Part shown: in pieces, positions 12,984 to 26,318 of the stretch
Position numbering within the stretch: position 1 is the stretch's first letter
Layout of the letters: each line of letters begins with the position of its first letter
Assembly: GCA_023846275.1 (NCBI GenBank)
Contig: JAIUJO010000188.1
Coordinates: 100,001-164,000, forward strand
Direction of reading: 5' to 3'
DNA: 64,000 bases
Source: Vanilla planifolia
Lineage: Eukaryota; Streptophyta; Magnoliopsida; Asparagales; Orchidaceae
Position numbers and translations under genes: made by a program
Notes under the pieces: model-generated
Database searches by the model: none
Told to the model about the DNA's origin: nothing
What the model saw: the letters and a program-made list of their open reading frames with translations, nothing else

Positions 12984-12992
12984 AAAAGGGGG
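12984..12992 (+). other. Candidate polypurine tract
   Basis: AAAAGGGGG lies about 80 bp upstream of the 3' LTR. Purine tracts here prime plus-strand synthesis. A tract set back from the LTR edge is unusual for most copia elements but is known where several tracts precede the LTR. No good purine tract lies directly against 13076, so the call is tentative. Confidence 0.5.
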
Positions 12993-13075
12993 CTTACATT
13001 TAATTTTTTGTATATAGATAATTTTTTAATCAATTTTATTAGAGGTTTTTTATTAATAAAAAAGAAACTTTGTTA

Positions 13076-14822
13076 TGTTATTAACCCCTAGCCATGTTAC
13101 TTTATTTGATGATAACTAATCCTTAGTATTTCTCATGTATTTGGTATAGTGAACTTTTATATTTTAAATAGTTGATGCTCATATTCATGAGAAAATTTAA
13201 AGAAGAAAAGAACCAAAAGTGAAATCTCATGAAAAGAATCTTGGTGGAAGCGGTAAACCACCAAGAAATAATTTTTGACATTAGATTTAGGTAACTCAAT
13301 TTAATTTTTTAGAATATTTAGCTTAATCAAAATTTTTTTTAAAGGAAGAAAATTATTAATTAAGTTTCATCTCTAACATCCTTGGTCACCATCTTTGATT
13401 TAATATTTAAAATACAAATTTCTCAAGAATTAGCTAATATCTTCAAAATCTTAGTAAGATTAACATAAGAAATTTATAAATATAATAAAAAAAAGCAAAT
13501 TACTTAACTACATGTTCGTCAATTACTACATTGTTCTGGTCATAGCTCAAGGCATGAATCCTAAACTAGTTCGACGCATTCGAATTTTGCCCGATCGAGA
13601 AATAATCAACCCAAATGCTAGATATTTAAATTTTTTATTTTTGTTATACGTGCAGGTGATGAACTCTTGCATGAACCAGGAGGCAAAAACCTTGAATAAA
13701 GGCTAGAAGGCTTTTATGGTAAAAAGTGCTTTTCAGATACACCATACGGGACTAAATGAATTGTTTTATTACATAGCAAACCTCTAAATAATTGGTGAGA
13801 TGTGAGTCATCTGATAAACATTTTTGCAATTGAATGATCACATCTATATGACATCATTTAAACTAATAATTCTTTCAGCTAGTCGATCACACAATCTTGC
13901 AATCATATGGCTTGTATTGTTTTGCTCGATAAGTTAAATCTTGCCATCAAATCGTTTTTCCGATTTGACAGGTCAGATGAAATAAATGTTTCTAAGAAGC
14001 ATAGATTAAATTCTATTAATTTGATCATACTCGTTTTGCAATCTAATGATCGTGGTTCAGTTCAATTGAATGCCACCATTTCAATGGCTCTTGTAACCAT
14101 TATTTTGAGTCATTGAGAATTTTATTAAATCTTAATTTCTTAAACTAAGATTCATCAAGGTAAAAAATTTAAAGGACTAAATTATGTATTTGGTAATTAC
14201 TTTTAGTTTTTGGAAGATTTCTATAAATTGGAGAATTTTTAATAATGTTTTTGATGAAATCTTTTGCAAAATTCTTTACAAGAATATTCAAGTCATGCCC
14301 TCATAAGAATCCATAACTATTTCTAATTGTTGCCTCCTTACATTATTTCCTTCTTCAATAAACTCCACATTTTTTATTTCATCTTCAAATCAACTAAGCT
14401 CTTATTTTCTTATTTTATAGCAAATTAAATTAAGATCATTAAGTCATGTTAAATATTTTGTTAAGCATAAGAATTTATTGTAAAGATTTTCATTGTGATT
14501 TTCTTTCTGTTTTTTCAAATTCTATTTTGATTGTAAGGATATTGAAACATTTTTATATTCTTACTGTAATGATTTAGCCTACTTATCTTTTGATGAAAGG
14601 CTTCTATAGTTTTTTTTGTGCTTAGCTTTTATTAGGAGTAGATGTAAACTGATATTTTAAGTCAAACCACCTAAAAATCACTTGTGTACTTGTTTAAAGT
14701 TTTGTACAAACTTATTTCACAATTTCTAAAGCCTTATTAAAAAAATAAGAATCAACATATTTTTAAGAAATTAAAATGTTTAACTCTAAGAATTCAACAC
14801 CATTTTATTGAACAACATTTTA
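13076..14822 (+). repeat. 3' LTR of the copia element
   Basis: It starts with TG at 13076 ('tgttattaacccctagcc') and is collinear with the 5' LTR. The start could also be read five bases earlier (TG at 13071). The right edge is placed at 14822 by aligning 'aacaacatttta' with 'aacaatatttca' at the end of the 5' LTR; the terminal CA has become TA. Satellite sequence resumes at once ('actaaagaaaataaaaatat'). Short open frames at 13512-13706 and 13907-14116 are not conserved between the LTRs. Confidence 0.9.
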
Positions 14823-17800
14823 AAAACTAAAGAAAATAAAAATATTTAAAAAATAATAATCAATTTTTAGTTTATTAGAGCTTTTGATAATAAGTCCAAA
14901 AATATTTATTTTATATCAATCAAACTTTTTTAGAATTATTGTAAATTACTAAAATAAATAAGAAAATATAAAAAATAAATATAATTTTAATATTGTGTAA
15001 ATAAATGTTAAAATTAAAAAGAGATAAATTGAAGCAACATAGAATAAAATCAATGCAATGTAAAAATTACTTAAGGAGAGATTTTAAGATACATAATAAT
15101 ATAAGAAAATAAAAAGAACTTTCGAAAAAATGAGGTAAATTGCATATGAAAGTTTTATTCTAAGATACTAAGGAGATCGAATGTAACATCTTCAATTATC
15201 AACTCCAGTGGAAATAGAAACATATAAAGCATACCAAAATCTAAAAAAACTAAAATATTTAAAAATGAAAAAGAAATGTTAGCTTGATATAGCTCATGGA
15301 AGTGATTTTATGGTTGTTTGTTTCATCTAAATTGGACCTCATTTTGAACAAATGTAAATTACCAAAGTAAATAAGCATAAATAATAATAAATTATTATTT
15401 TAATATAAAGTAAATATATATTTAAACTAAAATAGGATAAATTAAAGCAATATAATATTATTAACTTATAATAATGAATAAGACTTAAGTGTAGAGGTTT
15501 AGAGTTTCATAGTAACATAACTAAATCAAAGTAAAAAAATGAATAAATGAGCTAAATTACTAGGAGTGTTGTATTTCAAATACTTAAGAGACCAAATAGA
15601 ACGTTCCCATTTATTAAATTTTTAATGAATAAAAATATCTAGTACAACATTACAAAGCTATTGAAAAAATTTAAAAAAATAAAAAAATTAATATTGAATT
15701 GAATTGAGCTTATTGAGATAACTCCAACATTTTTTTCATATTTGTCAGACCTCATTTGGAATTACAATATTAAATAAAACAAATATAAATATAAAGTTTT
15801 AATTTAATATTATGTAAATATATATCAAAACTAATACATTTTTTAATTTAATATGAAGTTGATATATTAAAGCAAAAATAAAAAAATAAAATAAAGAAAT
15901 AAAAAAAATTCAAAGCAATATGTTATCAAACAAGATGAGTTTTAGAGTTGCATAGTGATATAAATAAATCAAAACAAGAACTTTGAGTAAATGTGATAAA
16001 TTGTACACAAATATTGAATTGATATTCTCAAAAAAAATTGAGTGTAAACTTTAGATTTTAAAATTAGCAACAAATCATCATTTCTCACAAAGGGTGTTAT
16101 CACAATATAAAATAAAATATTAAAAAAATATAGAAAAATGATTATTTAAAAGATAAGGCTCACTATTGAGTTAAATGATGTTTATTTCATCTCAATCTAA
16201 CCTTGTCTGCAATTTTTGTGATTTACCAAAGTAAATTAAGACATATAGTAATAAATTATTATTTTAATATAAATTAAATATATATTAAACCTAAAATGAG
16301 ATAAATTACATAGAAAAGTTATAGATGAAGATGTTTAGGAGATCGAGTGGAACCTTTCTTATTGTAAAATTATGTTTGAATCTAAATGCCTTGTAATGAA
16401 TTACAAATCCATTGATACAAAATATTTAAAATGTAAAATTTAATATTTAATTTGTTAGATCTCAAGATGAGCTAAGCAACGTTTGTGTAATCTTTATCAC
16501 ACAATGTAGTGAATTAAAAAAGTAAAAAATAGTAAATAATAATGGATAATTATTTTAATATTTGACAAATATTTATTAATGTTATATTAAATTAATATAA
16601 TCAAATTAAAGTGATGTAAAGGTCTCATAAAAGGATAATTAGAGTTTCATGTTATTATAACCAAATCAAAGAAAAGAATTTGAAGAAAACAACAAATTAG
16701 ATATGAATTAAAATATCATGTAAAGCTTGTCAAAATCCTCAATAAAATATTTAAAAATATAAAAGTAAATGTTCAAAATTATAATGAATTTCCAAAGTAA
16801 ATAAGCATAAATAAAAAATTTTATTATTTTAATAAAATGAGAGAAAATTTAGAACATCAAATATGGTATGAGTTAAACAATGTTTGTTTCATATTGAACA
16901 AACCTTCTTTTAGGTTACTATGAATTATTAAAAAATTAAGAATAAATAATAATAAATTATTATTTTAATATTGAGTAAATAAATAATATACCTAAAAAGT
17001 GATAAGTTAAATTAATGTAATATATTGAAATCAAAGCAATTTAAATGTGAAATAGACAGAAATTTAGGATAACATTGTCATATAAAAATTGAATAAATAA
17101 AATGAAAGAAAATGATACAAACTATAAATGAACGTTGCATTTCATTACACTAAGAAGATCGAGTACAATATCTTCGATTCTTAAATCACATACGAATAAC
17201 AATACCTAGTAAAATGTCCATAAACCTTAACGCATAAAATATTTATGAAAATATAAAAATTAGCATTTATTAAGATAAATCTCATCACGACAACTCCAAC
17301 ATGTCCATTTTGTTTTGATTGGAACTCATTTTGAATTATTTCTAATAACCAAAGTATACAAGCATAAATAATAACAAAATATTTTTTAGTATTAAGTAAA
17401 TACATAATTAAACAAAAAATAAATAAATGTAGCAAATGAAAGTAATGTCAAGGTTAAATAATAGTAAATTTAAAGTAAAATAGTAATATAATCAAATAAA
17501 TGCAAAACATTTGAGGATATGATATTAATTATATAGGAAAGTAGCATTCAATGAAACTATGGGAATTAAGTGTACCATCCTTGATCTTAAATTTACATAC
17601 AAAAAAGAATACTTAAAGCTTAGAAAATCTTTAAAAATAAACTAATTAAAAATTTAAAAAACAATATTTAAGTAGACAGAGCTCATTAACATGAGTCTAA
17701 TATTATCTGTTTTGTCTAAATCAAACTTCATTTAGAATTGCTACTAATTAATAAAATTAAAAAACATAATTTATTTTTTAAATATTTAATTAATATATAA

Positions 17801-19692
17801 TAAAGCTAAAAAGAGATAAATTGAAGAGATGTAATTAACCAAATCAATGATATGTGAAGCACACATAGGAGGAGAATTATAGCTGATAGTAATATTGCCA
17901 TGTGGACTCAAAACATTTGAAGAAATTAGATGAATTATACAAGAAAGCTACAACACAAGATATTAAGATGATCAAGTCTGACTTTGATAATAATAAAAAT
18001 AAGCACAATTCAAAATATCTCATAAAACATGATAATACACTTAAAAATATTTAAAAATGAAACAATGAATATTTTATTGAGTAATGCTTGTCAAGATGAG
18101 TTCATTGATGTTTAACTTATCTCGATCTAACCACGTTTGGATTTAATATGAATCACTAAAATAAATAAGTATAAATTATAATTTTAATATTTGGTAAATT
18201 AATTTTGAAGTGGAAATGAGATTGATTAAAACTCTATATATAACAAAATCAAAGTGATGTAGAGGAAATTTACCAAATCAAAGTAAAACAATTTGAGCAA
18301 ATTAGATAAATTATGTAGGAAAGTTTCATTCTAGGATACAAAAGAAATATATTTTATCATCATTGATTATTAAATCAATAAAAAATTAAGATATCTCATA
18401 AAGTAAGTAAAAATAATAAAACATAAAATATCTTAAAATATAAAAATAAATATTTAATTAGTTATAGCCCATAGAGATTAGTTCAATAATGTTCATTTTA
18501 TTTCAAATTGGCCTCTTTTTGAATTGCTAAAAATTATCCAAATTAATTAGCAAAAAAAATAATAAATTTTTATTTTAAAACTTAGTAAATATATAATAAA
18601 GTTTAAATGAGTTCAATTAGAGAAAAGTAATTTAACCAAATCAAATAAAATTTAAGGTCACTTGAGAGGAGAATTATAGTTGGCAATAATAAAACAAAAT
18701 GAAATACAAAATATGAAGAAAAAGGTCAATCAATAGGAGATCTACTTTCCAAAATAGAAAGGAGATCTAGTGTAATATCTTTGATTGGTGAATCAAGTAT
18801 GAATCAAAATATTGTATAAAACATACCAAACACTTGACAAACATATTTAAAAATTTATGAAGCAATATTAAATTAAATAGAGTATGTTAAGGTGTGTCCA
18901 ACCTTGTTAGTCTTGTCTCGATCTAACCTTGTTTGGAATTAGTACAAATTATTGAAATAAATAAAAAAAATATAATAATAAGTTATTATTTTAGTATTAT
19001 GTATATGTATATATATTCTAATGCTAAAATAATTTAAATTAAAGCAACTTAATATAATCTAATCAAAGTGATGTAAAGGTCATTTGATAAGAAAATAAGT
19101 TTTTCCTAAAATAATAACTAATGAAGGTAAAATCCTTTGAAGAAACGAGTGAAATGGTACAAACAATTTGATTGAAAGATACTAAGAAGATCAATTTTAA
19201 TGTCAATATTCATCAAATTAATTATGAATTAAAAATATCTAATAGAATATGTTAAAATACATTAAAATAAAATAATTTTTAATAAAGTAATTAATATTTT
19301 GTTGAATAGTGATTGTTGAGATAAGTCTAATGACATTTGTTTCATCTTGATTAGATCTCATTTGAAATTAATATGAATATCTAATAGAAATAAGCATAAA
19401 TAATATTAAATATATTTTTTAATTTTAAATAAATATATAATAGATCAAAAAATGAGATAAATTAAGGAAATATAAAAATCAACGCTACGAAGAGGTCACA
19501 CGAGAGGAGAAATAGAGTTCATGTTAAAATAACAAAATAAAATTAAGAAATTTTAAGAAATGAGATAAACTGTAAAGAAATCTTATAATATAAGATACAG
19601 AGGAGATCGAGTCCAACATCCTCAACAGTCGAATCAAGTGCCAATAAAAAATATATGGTAAATTTTTTTACAATCCTTGGAAATAAATATTT

Positions 19693-19735
<43 letters not shown>

Positions 19736-22700
19736 TTTATATTTAAATTGATAGAGCATGTTAAGACTAGTTTGATGAAGTTTGTTTAGTATAGAACTTG
19801 CCTCTTTTTAAATTATACAAAATGACAAACCAAATTTGGATAAAAAATAATAAATTATTATTTTGATATTAAATAAATATATATTAATGGTAAATTAAGA
19901 AAAATTAAATTAATATCATATAACAAAATGAAAGAGAAGCAAATGTCACTTAAAAGGAGAGTTCAAGTTTTTTTGTAATATAACCAAATTAAAAAAATAA
20001 GAAGAAATATGATAAATTATAAACAAAAGTTACAATCTATGACACTATATAGATTAAGTGTAATATTCTTGATCATTAAATCAACTATGAATAAAAATGT
20101 CTCATAAATAATCCAAAAACAAGAAAATAAAAATTATAATAATATATAAAATGAATTGTTTTTGACACAGAGCATGTCAAGATGAGTGCAACAACCTTTG
20201 TTTCAAACTGTATATTAAAGTTGATTTAACTTAAATTTAATAAAGATAACATAACAAAATTAAATCAATGTAGACCTTACATGAGAGGAGATTTAGGGTT
20301 ACATAGTAATACAACCAAATAAGTGAAAATTTTGGAGAATTAAGAAGATCTAATACAAGATCCTTGATTGTCAAATATGTATAGATCAAAATGTCTCAAA
20401 AATAATGAAAATGATAAAAATAAAATATTTAATAATTTAAAAAATGAATATTTATTTTGATGGAATTCTACGAGATGAGTCCAACTTTGTTTTTTTATCC
20501 AAATTTGTTTTGAATTATTTAGGAATACAAAAAATAATTTGCACAATTAATAAGAAATAATTGTTTTAATATTTAGGAAATATTTATTATAGCTGAAATA
20601 AGATAAATTGGAGCAATGTAATGCACCAAAATGAATGTCATGTAAATGTCACATGATAAGAGGTTTAGAATTACAATGAAATATAACAAAATCAAAGCAA
20701 ATAATTTTAACAAATGTGATAATTTGTGAAGGAAAGTTCAATTTTATTGTACTAAGGAGATCAACTATAATTTCTTTGATTATTAAATCATGTGTGAATC
20801 CAAAAATCTAATAAAGTTTACAAAAATCAAAGAAAATAAAAAATTTACAAAATGTAAAAATGTATATTATATTTGATAATGCTCATCAAGGCGAGTTAAT
20901 AACATTTCTTTGGGATTAATATGATTTCATTTGGAATTATATTTAAACTATCAAATTAAATAAGCATAACTAATAATAATAAATTATTTTAAATATTAAG
21001 TAAATATATAATAAAACTAAAATAAGATAAGTTAGAATAATGCAATATAAGCTATTAAAGACATCAATTTCAAGAAATTAAGATAAACTATGTGGGAAAG
21101 ATTAATTCCATGGTACTAAGGAGATCGAGTGTAACATCAGCAATGACTTCAGCGACATTTGTTTCATTGAGTTGAGCCTGTTTGGAATTTTTATGAATTA
21201 CTAATGTAGATAAGCATAACTAATAACAAGCTATTATCTAAATATAAAGCAAAAATATATTAAAGCTATAAAAAGAGAAATTTATGCATTTAATATAACC
21301 AAATTAAAGGCATGTTGCGGTCACACACAAGGAGGTTCAGTGTCATATTGTAATATGATTAATTCAAAAAACATTATTTAGAAAATAAATTATTCAAGAA
21401 AATTGTATTCTAAGATACAAAAGAGATCGAGTGTAAACTCTCAATCATCAAAATAGATATGAATCAAAAGGTCTCATAAATTATGCCAAATATATAGAAA
21501 TTAAATTATTTAAAAATATAAGAAAGAATAACTAATTTTATAATGCTCATGGAGATTTGTCCAACGATATGATTTTTTCTTTATCAAAAATCATTTGGAA
21601 TCAACAAACTAAATAGGTTTGAATAATAATAAACCATTACTTTAAATTTAAAGAAATATATATTAAAGCTAAATGTGATATATTGAATCAATGTAATATG
21701 ACCAAATGAAGCTAACTTAAAAGGCACAAGAAAAGGTATTTTGTGTTGCATCATAATATGAAAAAACAAAGCAAATAATTTTAAGAAATGTCATAAATTA
21801 TATGAGACTATTGCTCTCCAAGATGCTAAAGAAATTTAGAGTAACATCGTTGATTATCAAATTTAGTATAAATCAAGATATCTTATAAACCATGCAAAAC
21901 AATTAAAAATAAAATATTTAAAATATAAAGGGGAATATTCAATTGGATAAAGAACATCAAATTTAGCCCAAAGATGTCCGTTTTGTCTCAATCAATCATG
22001 TTTAGAATTACTAAGAATTAAAAAAACAAATAAACATAACTAATCATATATTATTATTTTTATTTTAGTTGAATATATATTAAAGTAAAATAGATAAATT
22101 GGTTGAGAAAGTTGTCTTCCAAGATACAAAAGAGATTAAGACAACATGTTCCACTGTTAAATTAGGGACGAAGTGAAATATCTAGTATAACATGGCAAAA
22201 AAATCAAGTATAAAATACTTAAAAATATATATAAATAATCGTTTAATTAGATAAAACTTGTCAAGAAGTGTGTAACAAAGATTGATTCATCTTGATGAAG
22301 CCTTAGTTTGAATTACTGCAAATTATAAAAATAAAAAAATATAATGGAAATGAAATATTTAAAAATGGAAATGGCTCATATAGTTAATAAAAACAAAATA
22401 AAATGAAATATTTAAAAAAATAATAAAAATTATTATCTAAATCGATAAAGCTAGTTTAATCCCCCTTGGAACTCATTTCTAATTACTAAAAATTTCCAAA
22501 GTTATTCAAAAAATAATTTAAAAAATTAGTTTTTAATATTTTTAAAATATATATTAATATTAAAAAAGAGATAAAATAAAAAAGTAATATAAGAAAATAT
22601 GAACAACATAAATGTCACCCAAGAGGATAATTAGAGATTGATAAAAATATAAACAAATCAGGTGTAATAACTTTGATCATGTGATGCTTTTAAACAAATA

Positions 22701-23040
22701 GTAAAAAATGTTAAAAATCACAAAATATAAGTTTTTTAAAATATAAAATTAAATATTCAATGATATAAAGCTCATTGAGATTAGTAAAAAAAGATTTGTA
22801 TCATTTGCATCAATCTCATTTTGAATTACTATGAAATACTGAAATAAGTAGACATAGATAATAATCTCTTTTTTATTTTAAAATTAAGTATATAGATATT
22901 GAAGCTAAATAAGATAAATGAAGTAATTTAATATAACAAAATTAAGACAATGTAAAGTTCACATTAGAGAAGAAGTAATGTTTCATAGTAACGTAACCTA
23001 ATCAAAGTGAAATGTTAGAAAAAATAAGACAAAACAAATG
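14823..23040 (+). repeat. AT-rich ~0.41-kb satellite, arm 2 (forward)
   Basis: This is the same monomer in the same orientation as arm 1. The 'tgtttcatctcgatc' landmark recurs near 14920, 15315, 15729, 16178, 16480, 16881, 17301, 17704, 18108, 18488, 18904, 19336, 19776, 20195, 20490, 20905, 21153, 21978, 22280 and 22793. Most intervals are 380-440 bp, with a few near 250-300 bp. No gene is visible, and short open frames such as 17181-17435 or 20340-20546 fall across monomers without any shared protein. The array stops in this orientation at about 23040. Confidence 0.9.
19698..19729. repeat. (TA)16 microsatellite inside a monomer
   Basis: Thirty-two bases of uninterrupted TA follow the 'aaatatttaaaattat' part of one monomer. 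Other monomers have only short A/T runs there, so this is a local expansion. Confidence 0.95.
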
Positions 23041-26000
23041 GTATTAGATGCAACAAACATTATTTGACTTATCTCAATAAACACTATACCAACAAATATT
23101 TAATTATAATTTTTAAAATATTTTATTTTGTTGGGTTTTAATATATTTTATGACACTTTTTTATTCATACTATATTAACAATCAATGTTGTTACATATAA
23201 TCTCCTTTGTTTTCAAAAATGCAACTTTCTATTAGAGTTTATCACATTTTATAAATTTCTTTGCTGTGATTTGGTTATATTACTTTGTAACTCTAAATCT
23301 CTACTTCTATGACTTCTAAATTGTTTTTATTTGGAAATATTGCATTGCTTCCATTTATCTCTTTTCAACTTTAATATATATTTATGTAATACTAAAAGAA
23401 TAAATTATTATTATTTATACTTATTTTCTTTGATCATGTGATGTAATTCCAAACAAAGTTAAGGTAAAATAAAGGCCTTGTACTCATCATGATGAGCTTT
23501 ATTAATTACATATTCATTTTTAAATTTTTAAATATTTTATTTTTGATGGTTTTGGCATGATTGACATGACATTTTGATTTATAACTTTGTTATTGATTGA
23601 GAATATTATACTTGATATCCTTAATAACTTTTCATGTAACTTTGTTGTATAATTTTAGTAAGTTTTTTCATTCATTTTTCATTTGGTTATATTTCTAAGC
23701 GACTTTAATTCTTCAATCATGTGTCCTTTGTATCACTCTGATTTAGTTTTGATTGCTTTATTTTAATTTATCTCATATTAGCTTTAGTATATATTTACTT
23801 ATTATTAAAGGAATAATTTATTATTACTTTTGCCTTTTTACCTTTGGTATTCGTTGTTATTCCAAGTCATTTTTCAGTGAGATGAAATAATGATCATTCT
23901 ACTCACTTTGATGAGCCCTAACCAATATAATATTAATCATTATATTTCTAAATATTTTATTTTCAATAGGTTTTGGATGTTTTTTGTGGTATTTTGATTA
24001 ATTTATCATTTGATAATTATGTTATAATCTTTCTCCTTAGTATCATAGGTGCAGCTTTTAATAAACTTAATCTCATTTCTTCCAATTTTTTTCTTTTATT
24101 AAAAATAATTTTAATTTATTAATTTTAATTTACTTTTGTATTCTTAATAATTATAAATGAGGGCTAATCGAGATGAAACAAACAATGTTATACTTATCAT
24201 GAAGAGTTTTGTCTTATTAAATATTTATTTTTAAATTTCAAAATATTTAATTTTTAAGGATTTCTTATACTTTATGAGTCATTTTAATTCATACCTATCG
24301 TGATCAAGAATGCAATACTTTATCTGCTTAGTATCATGAAAAACAACTTTCTTGTATAATTGATATAATTTCTTAAAATGTTTTGCTTTGGTAAAGTTAT
24401 TATGCTATATAACTCCAAATCTTCTCTCTATTTATCTTTATATTGCTTCAATTTGGTTACATTACATTACTTCAAAGTATTATTTCTCAACTTTAATTTA
24501 TATTTACCTAATATTAAAATAATAATTTATTATTATTTATGCTTATCATAGTTAATAAGTCGTAGTAATTCCTGATGATGTTTGATCGAGATAAAGCAAA
24601 CATTATTGGACTCATCTCTACAAACACTATCTAATTAAATAATCATTTTTTTAATATTTAATTTTCTTGATTTTTTAAATACTTTATGTCATTTTGAATT
24701 GTATAGGATTTTATGGTCTAGGATATAATATTTGATCACCTTAGTATATTTGAGTGCAACATTTTCATAGAAAATATCTTATTTCTAAAACTTTTGTGCA
24801 TTAATTTTGTTATGTGGATTAATTTTGTTATGTTATCATGAGATTCTAATTCAACACTTATGTGTCCTTTAGATTGCTTCCAATTTATGATATTATATTT
24901 CTTAAATTTAACTCATTTCCATTAGAATATATATTTTCTAATTTTTCAAATAACAATTTATTGTAATATTTTTATTTACTTTTGTAATTTAAAATAATTC
25001 CTAACAACCAAGATCGAGGTAAAACAAATGTTATTGAACTCATCTTGAAAGATCTATGTAATCAAAAATATATTTATATATTTTTTGATATTTTATTTTT
25101 TAGGGTTTTGCATTATTTACATGACATTTTAATTTGTATCATATATGATAATAAAGGATGTTGCTCTCAATCTCTTTATTACCTTTGAGCTCAACTTATA
25201 CATACAATTTTCTCATTTCTTAATATTTTTAGTTTCAATTTTTATATTACAATGAAATTCTAAATCTCCTCTAACATGATTTTACATTGCTTCCACTTGG
25301 TTATATTACATTCCTTCCACTTATCTTATTTAAGATTTAATAGATTTTAATCTAATATTAAATTAGGAGATTACTATTTTATATGCTTGTAATATTTGTA
25401 ATTTGTTGTGATTTCAAACAAGATATGATATATATGACACAAATATCATTATACTCATCTCGATGAGCTCTTTGTAATTAAACAATGGTTTCTATAGTTT
25501 TAAATATTTTATTTTCTAGATCTTTAGCAAGCCTTAGGAGGTATTTTGATTCAATACTAATTTCATGATCTAGAATTTCACACTCAATCACCATAGCATC
25601 ATGGAGTGCAACGTTCTCATACATTTCATCTCATTTCTTCAATTTGTTTTCTTTGATTATGTTATATCACTATAAAATAGTAAATCTCCAAATATGTGAC
25701 TATTACATCATTTTGATTTTGTTATATTTCATTTTCTTTAATCTCATTTCAACTGTATTATATAATTATCAAATACTTAAATAATGCTTTATTGTTATTT
25801 ATCCTTATTTATTTTGTCATTTGTTGTAATTGCAAAAGCTTTTTCATCAAGATGAAGCAAATGACCTTGGACTTATCTTGACAAGTCTTATGCAATAAGA
25901 TATTTATTTTTGTATTTTTAAATATTTTATGTTATTTTCTCTTTTTATGCTTTATGGGACATTTTTTTAATCTTGCTTTAATGATGGACATTACTACACT

Positions 26001-26287
26001 CAATCGTTCAAGTTTCATGGAATGACACTTTTCCAAAAATATTTTATGTTTCATTTGGTTATATTACATTGTAACTTGAAATGTACTTTTGTTTGAACTG
26101 TGCATCAATTTTATTTTGTTATGTTACATTGTTCCAACTTATCTTAATTTAGCTTTATAATATATTTAATTCATGTTTAAATAATTATTTTTTATTATTT
26201 TATGTTATTTAATTTTGCAATTCGTAGCAATTCGAAATGAATTCAAAATGAGAAAAAATAAATATCGTTGGACTTGTTTTAGTGATC

Positions 26288-26291
<4 letters not shown>

Positions 26292-26318
<27 letters not shown>
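26292..26318. repeat. (TA)n microsatellite inside a monomer
   Basis: Twenty-seven bases of pure TA lie in arm 3. The sequence right after it resumes at a different point of the monomer, so part of that unit seems to be missing here. Confidence 0.95.

Larger units (their letters stand above)
6688..14822 (+). mobile_element. Decayed Ty1/copia LTR retrotransposon nested in satellite
   Basis: Two long direct repeats (6688-8366 and 13076-14822) enclose a PBS, a gag remnant and pol remnants in the order protease, integrase, reverse transcriptase, RNase H. That order defines Ty1/copia rather than Ty3/gypsy. All coding parts carry in-frame stops and frameshifts, so the element cannot make its own proteins. 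In a hand alignment of about 120 bp (8041 onward against 14492 onward) roughly one base in five differs between the LTRs, which points to an old insertion. The acidic, charged tail of gag after the zinc-knuckle remnant resembles the Sirevirus/Maximus type of plant copia, but that lineage call is only an inference. No convincing target-site duplication flanks the element. Confidence 0.93.
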
